A DNA stretch of 9,363 bases from Verrucomicrobiota bacterium (GTDB taxonomy: Bacteria > Verrucomicrobiota > Verrucomicrobiia > Chthoniobacterales > UBA10450): the NCBI GenBank assembly GCA_003219395.1, contig QHOR01000183.1:1-9363 (forward strand), in the 5' to 3' direction. The first letter of the stretch is position 1, and every line of letters begins with the position of its first letter. Positions 1 through 7,194 of the stretch are shown here, one piece after another. The notes under the pieces were generated by a model. That model saw nothing but the letters and a program-made list of their open reading frames with translations, did not search any database and was not told where the DNA came from. The translations under genes were made by a program, and so were the position numbers.

Positions 1-71
1 AGAACAGGGTAGCCGCTAAACGGCGCAACCCGCGTCTTACTTCACCCTCTGCCCTCAGCTCTTTGCTTCAT

Positions 72-98
72 ATCCGTGACATCCGCGTAATCCTGGTT
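72..98. repeat. Three-copy 9-nt direct repeat, ATCCNNNNN
   Basis: Three adjacent 9-nt units are visible: ATCCGTGAC, ATCCGCGTA and ATCCTGGTT. All start with ATCC, and the first two share ATCCG and a G at position 7. The third overlaps the left arm of the hairpin at 92-106. The pattern resembles short intergenic ATCCGTG-type repeats that I recall being dispersed in environmental bacterial genomes, but whether it recurs in this genome cannot be seen from one copy. Confidence 0.5.
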
Positions 99-112
99 CT
101 TTCAGGTTTTTT
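92..112 (+). terminator. Weak terminator-like hairpin with T6 tract
   Basis: CCTGG (92-96) can pair with TCAGG (102-106), with one G-U pair and a 5-nt loop, and six T follow at 107-112. Geometry is that of a rho-independent terminator reading rightwards, which would close a gene lying left of the window. The stem is only 5 bp and the sequence overlaps the 9-nt repeat, so it may be chance. Confidence 0.25.
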
Positions 113-236
113 GAACTTTTCGCGTAACCTTGTCCTGAATTTCTTGCAGTACTCCAGCGAACGCTGCGCTCGCTCTCAAATTGTCTGCTCTCACAAATGC
201 GAGGGAGGAATGTCAGCTCAAGACAATTAAAATCCT

Positions 237-2408
237 ATGAAGAAATCTGTTTTATTCTTTTGCGCAGCTCTCGGTGCACTCGCTTTTCTGCCAACTAAGT
301 CCGATGCCGACTGGATGCGCTCCAATGGTCCTTGGAGCGCCACCGTCATGGATATAGTTGCCGATGGATCGAATCTGTTCACAGCGACCAGGGGCGGCGG
401 CGTCTTTATCTCCACCGATAACGGTTCCAGTTGGATGCCGTTAGACAATGGTTTGACGAATCCCTACGTCAATTCGCTGGGTGTTTCCGGTACAACTCTT
501 TTCGCCGGAACCACCACGGTTGCTTCCGGCACAAGCCTTTTCGCCGGAACCACCACTCTCTACGGCGGCATCGACGGTGGCGTCTTCCGTTCAACCGATA
601 ACGGTGCAACCTGGGCACTGGCAAGCGTGGGGTTAACAAATCCCTCTGTTAATTCTTTTGCAGTCAGTGGTTCAAATCTTTTCGCAGGCACTGACACACT
701 AAATGGAAATGGCGGCGTTTTTCTTTCCACGAACAACGGCGATAACTGGACAAGAGTCAGTAACGGTCTGCCACTCGATCACGTTCTTACACTCGTTGTT
801 AATGGTACAAGCATTTTTGCCGGCACCTCAAGCAGTGGAGTTTATCTGTCCACCGATAACGGCGCTTCGTGGAATGCAGTCAACAATGGTTTGACCAATC
901 TTACTATCGCTGTGCTGGCTGTTAGTGGTAATGACGTCTTCGCCGGCACGAACGACGGCGTCTTTATCTCCACCGATAACGGTAGCAATTGGACACAAGT
1001 TAATTCCGGCTTAACCAGCCTTTTCATTCATTCCCTGGGGGTTTCCGGCACAAATCTTTTTGCCGGCACCGAGAATGGAGTCTTCCTGACGACCAATAAT
1101 GGGAGTTCGTGGACCCAGGTCAGTTCGGGTCTAGCGAATCGGTACATCTTCTCTATTGAAGCCAGCGGTTCGGAGCTCTTTGCCGGAACCTGGGGCAGCG
1201 GCGTGTACCGAACATCAGACAATGGTGGAAGCTGGACAGTGGCAAGCGCTGGAATGACGGCGGGTGATATTCGTTCCTTCGCCATGGACCAGCAAAACTT
1301 CTTCGTGGGTACTGGCGGAGGCGGCGTCTTTCTTTCCACGGACAACGGCGCTAACTGGGACAATGTCGGACTGATCAACGAGTTTGTTTACTCGATGGCC
1401 GCCAGGCCGGACGGACAAGGTGGCGCAAGCATTTTCGCCGGAACCATGGGCGAGGGCATGTTTCGTTCCACGGACGAAGGGGTTACGTGGACTCCATCCA
1501 GCTCTGGAATAACCGTGCCGCTGATTTGGTCGATGGCTGTTATTCCTAACGGCAATCAGCTGGATCTGTTTGCGGGAAGCTGGGGAGGCGGAGTTTTCTT
1601 TTCAACCGACGACGGGGACACCTGGACGGCGGGAGGTGTAATCCAAGGTGCACCGTTGATTGCCTCAATCACGTACAATAACAACTATATTTTCGTCGCG
1701 TCCTGGAGCAGCGGCGTATTTCGATCGTCCGATCGCGGGTTAAGCTGGACCCCTGTCAATGCAGGGATAACGAATACTTTCGTCAATGCCCTTTGGATTA
1801 ACGGCAATGATCTGTTTGCCGGCACTTTAGGCGGAGTTTTTCACTCTACAGATGATGGAAACAGTTGGACGCAGGCTAACAACGGCCTAACCAGTAGCAG
1901 CATCTACGCGTTTATCGATAGCGACACGAATGTGTTCGCAGGCGCCGGAAGCAGTAACGCCGAACCCGGCGGCGTTTATCTTTCAACTGATTTGGGTGCC
2001 AACTGGAATTCTGTCAGCCCAGGTCTGGCTAATACAAATATTCGCTGTTTTGCGATCAACAACGCGAATCTGTTCGCTGGCACTTACGGCGGCGGACTTT
2101 GGCAAAGACCGCTATCAGAAATGATCGGTGGACCAACTCCAACACCCATGCCGACTACAACTCCAACACCCACTCCTACGACGACCCCGACCCCCACGCC
2201 GACTGCGACACCTACAGTTACGCCAACGCCTACTGCCACAGCGACAGCTACCCCTACTGCGACGGCAAGCGCGACTCCGAGTCCTACGCCAACATCTACG
2301 CCTACCCCGACGTCGACTCCCACTGCCACGGCCACGCCTACACCTAGACATACTCCGACCCCGAGACCTCGGCCCGTGCCGCGCCCTCGCCCGACGCCAG
2401 CGCGCTAA
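237..2408 (+). CDS. Secreted 14-blade Asp-box (BNR/Ycf48-like) β-propeller with TP linker and PRPRP tail
   Basis: A 723-residue exported protein. Residues 1-24 form a signal peptide (MKKS, a hydrophobic core, predicted cleavage after SDA before DW). Residues about 26-625 contain 14 tandem blades of about 42 residues, each with a Trp-led strand, a GLTN-like turn, a V-SG-LFAGT strand, a GGVF strand and an Asp-box S-T-D-N-G-x-x-W. Fourteen is twice the seven blades usual for Ycf48/sortilin-like propellers, so two stacked propellers are likely. Residues 633-723 are a Thr/Pro/Ala linker ending in [15 protein letters not shown]. Blade 2 has an extra 13-residue insertion from a tandem duplication. 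Asp boxes occur in sialidases and glycosidases, but no FRIP motif or catalytic Arg/Tyr/Glu set is evident, so no enzyme activity is assigned. It is the first gene of the array; the next starts 42 nt on. The ATG gives a complete signal peptide but has no ribosome binding site at normal distance. Confidence 0.92.
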   Translation: MKKSVLFFCAALGALAFLPTKSDADWMRSNGPWSATVMDIVADGSNLFTATRGGGVFISTDNGSSWMPLDNGLTNPYVNSLGVSGTTLFAGTTTVASGTSLFAGTTTLYGGIDGGVFRSTDNGATWALASVGLTNPSVNSFAVSGSNLFAGTDTLNGNGGVFLSTNNGDNWTRVSNGLPLDHVLTLVVNGTSIFAGTSSSGVYLSTDNGASWNAVNNGLTNLTIAVLAVSGNDVFAGTNDGVFISTDNGSNWTQVNSGLTSLFIHSLGVSGTNLFAGTENGVFLTTNNGSSWTQVSSGLANRYIFSIEASGSELFAGTWGSGVYRTSDNGGSWTVASAGMTAGDIRSFAMDQQNFFVGTGGGGVFLSTDNGANWDNVGLINEFVYSMAARPDGQGGASIFAGTMGEGMFRSTDEGVTWTPSSSGITVPLIWSMAVIPNGNQLDLFAGSWGGGVFFSTDDGDTWTAGGVIQGAPLIASITYNNNYIFVASWSSGVFRSSDRGLSWTPVNAGITNTFVNALWINGNDLFAGTLGGVFHSTDDGNSWTQANNGLTSSSIYAFIDSDTNVFAGAGSSNAEPGGVYLSTDLGANWNSVSPGLANTNIRCFAINNANLFAGTYGGGLWQRPLSEMIGGPTPTPMPTTTPTPTPTTTPTPTPTATPTVTPTPTATATATPTATASATPSPTPTSTPTPTSTPTATATPTPRHTPTPRPRPVPRPRPTPAR
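483..560 (+). repeat. Imperfect 39-nt tandem duplication inside blade 2
   Basis: Two in-frame 39-nt units, about 483-521 and 522-560, both encode an [10 protein letters not shown] segment. The 20 nt at 498-517 are identical to those at 537-556, while the flanks differ at scattered, mostly third positions. The copy adds 13 residues to blade 2, probably as an enlarged loop or an extra strand. Confidence 0.8.
2133..2405 (+). repeat. Degenerate ACN-CCN tract encoding the Thr/Pro stalk and PRP tail of the first gene
   Basis: This encodes residues 633-723: mostly TP, TPTATP and TPTP units, then an Arg-Pro tail of about 25 residues. All four Thr and all four Pro codons are used, so the peptide is repetitive while the DNA is not a clean microsatellite. 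The strand opposite shows long Gly-Val ORFs, which are shadows of this tract. Confidence 0.85.
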
Positions 2409-2450
2409 GACGCAACGATCGAGGCAGCGATCAATACATCGAATAGCACG

Positions 2451-3872
2451 ATGAAAGCGAGTACCAGGAAAGTCCGATTCTCTGTCGTGAGCCTTGCAAG
2501 CGCGTTCGGTCTAGCTCTGGCTATTCACGCAGGCCACGCCACAAGCGTGACACAGGCCACGGGGTTAGGCGGCGCCCCGGATGGCACATCGACCACCCAC
2601 TGGATCTGGCAAAATCCACGTCCGACGGGAAATTATCTCACAGGCGTAGATTTAACTGATTCAAATAGCGGCACGCTCGTTGGAATTGCCGGAACCATCA
2701 TGCATACGAGCGACGGAGGTCTGTCCTGGGCGATACAATCGAGCGGAACGATAGAGACGTTAGAAGCGGTATGTTTCATAGATTCCAGCACCGGGACCGT
2801 GGTGGGAGATTCAGGTGTCATTCTGCAGACGACTGATGCTGGCCTTACCTGGATCCAGCGGGCTAGCGGCATACAAGACAGCCTGCGAGCGGTTTCTTTT
2901 GGAGACGCAAACAACGGGACGGCAGTCGGATTGGGCGGAAGAATCCTACATACCACCGATGGAGGCGTGACCTGGACATCTCAATCAAGCGGCACTGCAA
3001 GCGATCTCTTTGGAGTCCATTTCATCAATGCAACGACTGGCACTGCCGTCGGAGCAGACGGCATAATTCTCCGGACCATAAACGGCGGCGCAACGTGGAC
3101 TCCACAAGGAAGTCCATCGTCCAGCTTCTTTCTGGCCGTCTATTTCACCGATACCAGCATAGGTACCGTAGTCGGAACGGATGGGACCATTCTTCGGACC
3201 ACAGACGGCGGTGCAAACTGGACTCCACAAACTAGCGGCGTCACAGGCCAAATGATGGCAGTTCGTTTTAGCGATGCTAACATTGGAACCGTAGTTGGCG
3301 ATTTCGGCACAGTTCTGCATACCACGAACGGAGGCGATACTTGGACAGGCCAACCAAGTGGTACCACCAATCAACTCACCGGTGTCTCGTTCAATGGCGG
3401 CACTGGGATAACAGTAGGCGGTCTTGGCACCATTCTGCGAAGCACAGATCAGGGGAATAACTGGACGAGTGTAACAACCACTGTTACCAGCGAACAACTT
3501 AATTCCGTATTTTTTACCGATACGAACACAGGCACCGCGGTGGGAACCGCCGGCATGATCGTGCGAACCAGTGATCGAGGAGCAAACTGGGTGGAACAGT
3601 TAAGTGGTACCACCGCGGACCTGTGGGGAGTCTGTTTTACTGACGCGAATACAGGCACAGCAGTGGGAGCTTCGGGAACTATCCTGCGCACCACGGATGG
3701 CGGAACCATGTGGACGCCTCAAGTAAGCGGCACTACTAACCTGCTTTGGGGCGTTTCTTTTGTCGACGCTAACACAGGGACTGTATCCGGATTCGCTGGT
3801 ACCATCCTACACACAACCGATGGCGAGTGGAGTAACAAGCGATCTTCGTGGCATTTCTTTCACCGACGCTAA
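2451..3872 (+). CDS. Secreted Ycf48-like β-propeller, N-terminal part of a frameshifted gene
   Basis: A 473-residue reading frame. Residues 1-30 are a signal peptide (basic MKASTRKVR, hydrophobic core, cleavage likely after GHA). A WIWQNPRPTGN segment follows, which is typical of the entrance to bacterial Ycf48-like propellers. From about residue 61, blades of about 41 residues repeat the pattern L-x-x-V-x-F-x-D-x-N-x-GT-x-VG, G-x-I-x-x-T-x-DGG, W-x-x-Q-x-SGT. Nine blades are complete; the tenth is cut after TTDG at residue 458. The last 15 residues (from EWSNK) are out of frame and bear no relation to the repeat. The true product continues in the +1 frame at 3826-4506. Ycf48/HCF136 itself assists photosystem II assembly, but bacteria without photosynthesis have many secreted relatives of unknown role, so that function should not be transferred. 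Any product of this frame alone would lack the stalk and tail. Confidence 0.85.
   Translation: MKASTRKVRFSVVSLASAFGLALAIHAGHATSVTQATGLGGAPDGTSTTHWIWQNPRPTGNYLTGVDLTDSNSGTLVGIAGTIMHTSDGGLSWAIQSSGTIETLEAVCFIDSSTGTVVGDSGVILQTTDAGLTWIQRASGIQDSLRAVSFGDANNGTAVGLGGRILHTTDGGVTWTSQSSGTASDLFGVHFINATTGTAVGADGIILRTINGGATWTPQGSPSSSFFLAVYFTDTSIGTVVGTDGTILRTTDGGANWTPQTSGVTGQMMAVRFSDANIGTVVGDFGTVLHTTNGGDTWTGQPSGTTNQLTGVSFNGGTGITVGGLGTILRSTDQGNNWTSVTTTVTSEQLNSVFFTDTNTGTAVGTAGMIVRTSDRGANWVEQLSGTTADLWGVCFTDANTGTAVGASGTILRTTDGGTMWTPQVSGTTNLLWGVSFVDANTGTVSGFAGTILHTTDGEWSNKRSSWHFFHRR
3819..3831 (+). other. Frameshift site: apparent 23-nt deletion in blade 10
   Basis: Frame 1 reads GAT GGC at 3819-3824. The repeat resumes one base later as AGT GGA (3826-3831) in the next frame. 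Neighbouring blades have 24 nt between these points, encoding G-x-x-W-x-x-Q-x; here there is only one G (3825). A loss of 23 nt explains both the missing outer strand with its Trp and the frame change. No slippery heptamer or stimulatory structure was seen, so programmed frameshifting is unlikely. A real inactivating mutation and an assembly or sequencing error both remain possible. Confidence 0.8.
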
Positions 3873-4506
3873 CACTGGAACCATAGTCGGTTACGGATTC
3901 AGAGGGACTAATCCTGCAATTTTGCGGACCACCGATGGCGGCACGAGTTGGGTCAATCAGTCCGACGGTACTCAGTATCAGCTGAATGCCGTCTCCTTTA
4001 CTGACACTAACCATGGAACCGCTGTGGGTTCCGGTGCAGGTATTCTGCACACTACAGACGGCGGCTCGACATGGGAGCTTCAGTCCAATGGAGTCTTCTA
4101 TGGACTCTGGGGTGTCTCCTTTACAGATGTGAACAACGGCACAGTCGTTGGTCAGGGGGGCATTATTTCGCGCACCACCGATGCAGGTCAGACCTGGACG
4201 AATGAATTGAGTGGAACAACGAATCAATTCATGTCCGTGCATTTCACCGACACGGAGAATGGTACAGCCGTCGGAGGGATCGGGACCATCATGCGCCGCT
4301 TCAGCGGTGCCGAACCGACGCCAACACCCACTCCGGCTCCAACTGCGAGTTCCACATCTACGCCTGCGCCTACATCTACACCTACAGCTACAGGCACCCC
4401 GACACCGAGGCCTGTCCCGATACCAAGGCCGCGCCCAACTCCAAGGGCTCGCCCGACGTTGCCCGGATATACCGTCCAGCCAAACCTCAGGGCGATGCCA
4501 TGGTAG
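3820..4506 (+). CDS. C-terminal part of the frameshifted Ycf48-like propeller (blades 11-14, TP linker, tail)
   Basis: This frame continues the preceding gene after its frameshift. The 228 residues from ATG 3820 begin MASGVTSDLRG, matching the start of blade 11, and then encode blades 11-14 of the same type (FTDANTGT-VG, ILRTTDGG-SW). A Thr/Pro linker follows at 4315, then PRPRPTPRARP. The open frame extends left to 3760, but the residues there are out-of-frame translation of the upstream blade. It has no signal peptide and only four blades, so it is unlikely to be an independent functional gene; treat it with 2451-3872 as one broken gene. Joined, the protein would have 14 blades like the first gene. 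The tail is unusual in running on for about 14 residues (PGYTVQPNLRAMPW) beyond the RP motif. Confidence 0.7.
   Translation: MASGVTSDLRGISFTDANTGTIVGYGFRGTNPAILRTTDGGTSWVNQSDGTQYQLNAVSFTDTNHGTAVGSGAGILHTTDGGSTWELQSNGVFYGLWGVSFTDVNNGTVVGQGGIISRTTDAGQTWTNELSGTTNQFMSVHFTDTENGTAVGGIGTIMRRFSGAEPTPTPTPAPTASSTSTPAPTSTPTATGTPTPRPVPIPRPRPTPRARPTLPGYTVQPNLRAMPW
4315..4503 (+). repeat. Degenerate tract encoding the Thr/Pro stalk and RP tail of the second gene
   Basis: The tract encodes PTPTPTPAPTASST, then alternating TP/STP units, then PRPVPIPRPRPTPRARPT and a non-repetitive extension to the stop. It is about 63 codons long including the extension, and has mixed synonymous codons like the other tracts. 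Confidence 0.8.
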
Positions 4507-4531
4507 ACAATTGATCGGGGCTCATCACTCA

Positions 4532-7132
4532 ATGGAAAGGACAGCTGGTTTTCACTTCTTCCGAAATCGGTCCGTTTTAACTGGTGTAGCTGCCGCAGTT
4601 GCGGCTGGGCTGTTAACGCTTTGGTGTCTTGGACCTGCTACGGCTGGCTCGACCCAAGTAACGAGGGCCACACAACAACGCACTACGACGACGGCTCAGT
4701 TGCCGGGAGGATTAAAACTCGCGATTCAGCACACTCTGGCGACCAACACTAGCAACGACGATCATTCGTATCGACATCCGAAGTATCCCTTTGGAAATGT
4801 CCAATTCGAAGAACAGAAATTCACCGCATCAGATGGAGGAGACGGCGATCGCTTTGGAGTTTCGGTGGCGACTGACGGCGACACGGCGTTGGTAAGCGCC
4901 TTGCTGGCTACTGTGAATGGACACTCTGCGCAAGGCGCAGTGTACGTTTTTGAGCGGAGCGGCGAAAGCTGGAGCCAGATTCAAAAGCTAGTTGCCACCG
5001 ATGGTGCGGCATTTGACCGGTTTGGCGGATCGGTTGCGATTGAAGGCGACACGGCACTGATCGGAGGCTGGGGGGCTGCAGGTCAGCGGGGCGCGGTGTG
5101 GGTATTCACGCGCTCAGGCGCAACATGGACGCAGCAAGCCCGGCTTGATGCCAGCGATGGCGCAACAAACGATTTCCTCGGCCAATCAGTCGCTCTCAGC
5201 GGCGATACTGCCATCGCTGGTGCCTGGGGCGCCGACATTGGAGGCAATATCGACCAGGGCGCAGCCTACATTTTTACGCGTTCCGGAACAACCTGGAGCC
5301 AACAAGCCAAGCTGACAGCTCCCGATGGTATGCCAAACGATTCTTTTGGGCAGACGGTTTCGCTCGATGGCGACACGGCGCTGGCTGGTGCGCCTTTCGC
5401 AAAAGTTGGCGACAACTTCCTTCAAGGAGCGGCCTATGTCTTCACACGTTCCGGAGCGACTTGGAGTTTGCAGACTAAGCTTACAGCGAACGACGGTCAG
5501 CCTCTTGACCGGCTCGGCTTCGCTGTGGCTTTAGATGGTAACACTGCGTTGTGTAGCGCGCTCGGCGCTTCGTTTAATGGCGAAGCGAACCGGGGCGCCG
5601 CTTACGTGTTTACGTTCGTAAGCGGGAACTGGACACAACAAGTGAAGCTCGGAGCGTCGGACGGCGTGCCTTTTGACGATTTCGGCCAGAGCGTCGCCTT
5701 GGCCGGCGATACAGCGGTTGTGGGCGCCGACTTTGCCACGGTCGGCACGAATAGCTTTCAAGGTGCGGCTTACGTTTTTGACCGATCCGAACAGCAATGG
5801 ACCCAGCAAGTAAAGCTTGTCGCCAGCGATGGCGCTGAGAATGACGACCTTGGTATTTCGGTTGCCACGGACGGCCAAAGAGCAATGGCAGGCGCGTGGC
5901 TGGCTGACGTAAACGCGACTGCCGACCAGGGCGCCGCGTATGTGTTTGTTACATCCGAAGGTACACCAACACCGACTCCGCCCGCAAGTCCAACGCCGAC
6001 GCCCACCTGCTCGCCGGCCACGCAGCAATGGGTGGTCGAAGCTCCTCTGCCCTACAACGCTCGGGGACCCTTTGTCGTGAGCGATGGCACGTTTGTCTAT
6101 ATCGGTGGAGGCTACGACGGAATCAATGTCCATAGCGACCTTTTGCGTTACGATCCAGTGGCGAACACTTATACGCCGCTGGCTAACTCGGGTGACGAGC
6201 ACTTCCTCTCGCAGGCCGTGATCTTCAACAATAAGATCTATAACATCGCCGGCTTTAATCTTGTCGGCCAGAGCACAACCACACGTATCTATGACATTGC
6301 GGCCAACACGTGGAGCACTGGTGCCCCGCTACCGGAAGCGACCGGATTGAATGGCCATGCCATTGGGCTGGATAATGGTATTATCTACATCGCGGGCGGC
6401 CACAACGGCATCGGCGCAATCAATACAGTCCGCGCCTACGACATCGCCTCCGATACGTGGTCCGAACTGGCGCCCATGCCGATAGGCGTGGTTCTGCCTG
6501 GGTTCGGCCTCATCAACGGCAAGTTGTACATTGCCAGCGGTAACGACGGCTTCGGCGAAAGATCAGAGTTGCAGATCTACGACATTGCTACAAACACCTG
6601 GAGCACTGGCGCGCCAGTGCCGACACCGGTTACAGGCCCGGCTAGTGCCGTGTTGAACGGGAAAATTTACCTGTTCGGCGGCGGTGCGCCACTTCCCAGC
6701 TTGATCACTACCACCCAGATCTACGATCCAGCGACCAATACCTGGAGCACCGGCCCGGACATGAATGTAGCCCGGACCTGGTTCTATGGAGCAGCGGTGG
6801 ATAATAGCACGATCGTGGCCGCTGGTGGAGACAACCTCGGCCCAGAACCGCTCAACGTTAACGAGCAGTTGATCGCTGGTCCGTGCGGCACACCAACGCC
6901 AACTCCTACAGCTACTGCGACTGCTACACCGACAGCGAGGCCGACAACAACCCCAACCGCTACACCCCCGGCGACGGCACCTCCAACTGCAACACTTACG
7001 CCAACGGCGACGCCGACTTCAACAATTACACCCACAGCGACTCCAACTCCCAGCGCGACACCCGTTCCTACAGCAAGGCCCAGCCCAACACCCAGACCCC
7101 GACCGTCTCCGCGGCCGCGTCCGACTCCATAA
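4532..7132 (+). CDS. Secreted FG-GAP propeller plus Kelch propeller fusion with TP linker and PRPRP tail
   Basis: I place the start at ATG 4532, giving 866 residues, because it yields a clean signal peptide (residues 1-38, hydrophobic VLTGVAAAVAAGLLTLW, cleavage near ATA-GS). The frame is open back to 4211, but that part overlaps the preceding gene and translates to Arg/Leu-rich noise. Residues about 90-477 hold seven FG-GAP-type blades (D-x-FG-x-SVA-x-xGDTA, then QGAAYVF, then SG-x-TW-x-QQ-x-KL). A 15-residue TP linker (5963-6007) leads to residues about 493-785 with six Kelch blades (IYIAGG, YDIATNTWSTGAPLP). Residues 787-866 are a Thr/Pro/Ala stalk ending PRPRPSPRPRPTP. Cys493 and Cys785 bracket the Kelch domain and may pair. 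FG-GAP and Kelch propellers generally mediate binding; the FG-GAP blades here lack an obvious canonical DxDxDG calcium loop. Ligand unknown. It starts 25 nt after the preceding stop. Confidence 0.92.
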   Translation: MERTAGFHFFRNRSVLTGVAAAVAAGLLTLWCLGPATAGSTQVTRATQQRTTTTAQLPGGLKLAIQHTLATNTSNDDHSYRHPKYPFGNVQFEEQKFTASDGGDGDRFGVSVATDGDTALVSALLATVNGHSAQGAVYVFERSGESWSQIQKLVATDGAAFDRFGGSVAIEGDTALIGGWGAAGQRGAVWVFTRSGATWTQQARLDASDGATNDFLGQSVALSGDTAIAGAWGADIGGNIDQGAAYIFTRSGTTWSQQAKLTAPDGMPNDSFGQTVSLDGDTALAGAPFAKVGDNFLQGAAYVFTRSGATWSLQTKLTANDGQPLDRLGFAVALDGNTALCSALGASFNGEANRGAAYVFTFVSGNWTQQVKLGASDGVPFDDFGQSVALAGDTAVVGADFATVGTNSFQGAAYVFDRSEQQWTQQVKLVASDGAENDDLGISVATDGQRAMAGAWLADVNATADQGAAYVFVTSEGTPTPTPPASPTPTPTCSPATQQWVVEAPLPYNARGPFVVSDGTFVYIGGGYDGINVHSDLLRYDPVANTYTPLANSGDEHFLSQAVIFNNKIYNIAGFNLVGQSTTTRIYDIAANTWSTGAPLPEATGLNGHAIGLDNGIIYIAGGHNGIGAINTVRAYDIASDTWSELAPMPIGVVLPGFGLINGKLYIASGNDGFGERSELQIYDIATNTWSTGAPVPTPVTGPASAVLNGKIYLFGGGAPLPSLITTTQIYDPATNTWSTGPDMNVARTWFYGAAVDNSTIVAAGGDNLGPEPLNVNEQLIAGPCGTPTPTPTATATATPTARPTTTPTATPPATAPPTATLTPTATPTSTITPTATPTPSATPVPTARPSPTPRPRPSPRPRPTP
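5963..6007 (+). repeat. Internal Thr/Pro linker between the FG-GAP and Kelch domains
   Basis: Fifteen codons encode TPTPTPPASPTPTPT, directly before Cys493. The same kind of linker used at the C-terminal stalks is here used to join two propellers inside one chain. Confidence 0.85.
6890..7129 (+). repeat. Degenerate tract encoding the Thr/Pro/Ala stalk and PRP tail of the third gene
   Basis: Eighty codons (residues 787-866) encode [19 protein letters not shown] units and then an Arg-Pro tail rich in PRPRP. It begins two residues after Cys785, so the stalk starts exactly where the Kelch domain closes. Confidence 0.85.
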
Positions 7133-7194
7133 TGACCCTTCCATCAGTAGGAACATCCAACAACACGACTAACCGCAGTATGATACCACCATGA
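7132..7194 (+). other. 20-codon ORF bridging two genes with overlaps at both ends
   Basis: ATG at 7132-7134 overlaps the stop TAA (7130-7132) of the FG-GAP/Kelch gene. The frame encodes 20 residues (MTLPSV... ending MIPP) and stops at TGA 7192-7194, which overlaps the ATG (7191-7193) of the SBBP gene. It has no recognisable homology or ribosome binding site. It may be chance, or may serve to carry terminating ribosomes to the next start; it is not proposed as a functional peptide. Confidence 0.25.

Larger units (their letters stand above)
1..236. other. Non-coding leader upstream of the propeller locus
   Basis: I find no plausible gene in this stretch on either strand. It holds a three-copy 9-nt repeat (72-98), a weak hairpin followed by six T (92-112) and a small inverted repeat (156-160 with 170-174). 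A purine-rich GGAGG lies at 204-208, which is 28 nt before the first gene's ATG and so too far away to be its ribosome binding site. It is immediately followed by ATG at 210, which opens a six-codon ORF (MSAQDN) ending at 230; spacing is too short for this to be a convincing leader peptide. No good -35/-10 pair was found, although the promoter of the locus is expected here. Confidence 0.6.

Noticed and set aside
228..233. TAAAAT as a -10 box
   Set aside because: It ends only three bases before the ATG and has no -35 partner at 205-210.
2084..2351. Long minus-strand ORFs rich in Gly-Val or Arg over the TP tracts (similar ones near 4224-4532, 6784-7035 and 8612-8830)
   Set aside because: They are the reverse complement of ACN-CCN codons; no signal, homology or start context supports translation.
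237..2408. Sialidase or glycosidase activity suggested by repeated Asp boxes
   Set aside because: Asp boxes alone are structural; no FRIP motif or catalytic Arg triad, Tyr or Glu arrangement was seen.
2417..2432. GATCG/CGATC inverted repeat after the first gene as a terminator
   Set aside because: The stem is only 5 bp with no T tract, in a 42-nt gap within a likely operon.
3760..3819. Start at 3760 for the C-terminal piece of the second gene
   Set aside because: These 20 codons are an out-of-frame reading of blade 10; repeat homology in this frame begins only at 3826.
3819..3831. Programmed ribosomal frameshift
   Set aside because: No slippery heptamer or downstream structure; the change coincides with 23 missing nucleotides relative to the repeat.
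2451..4506. Photosystem II assembly role from Ycf48 similarity
   Set aside because: The locus has no photosynthesis gene, the protein has a TP stalk, and Ycf48-like propellers are common in non-photosynthetic bacteria.
4211..4531. Upstream extension of the FG-GAP/Kelch reading frame
   Set aside because: It overlaps the end of the preceding gene and translates to Arg/Leu/His-rich noise; ATG 4532 gives a proper signal peptide.
5531..6202. 223-residue minus-strand ORF
   Set aside because: It lies wholly inside the FG-GAP/Kelch gene, whose repeats are unmistakable on the + strand, and has no recognisable domain.
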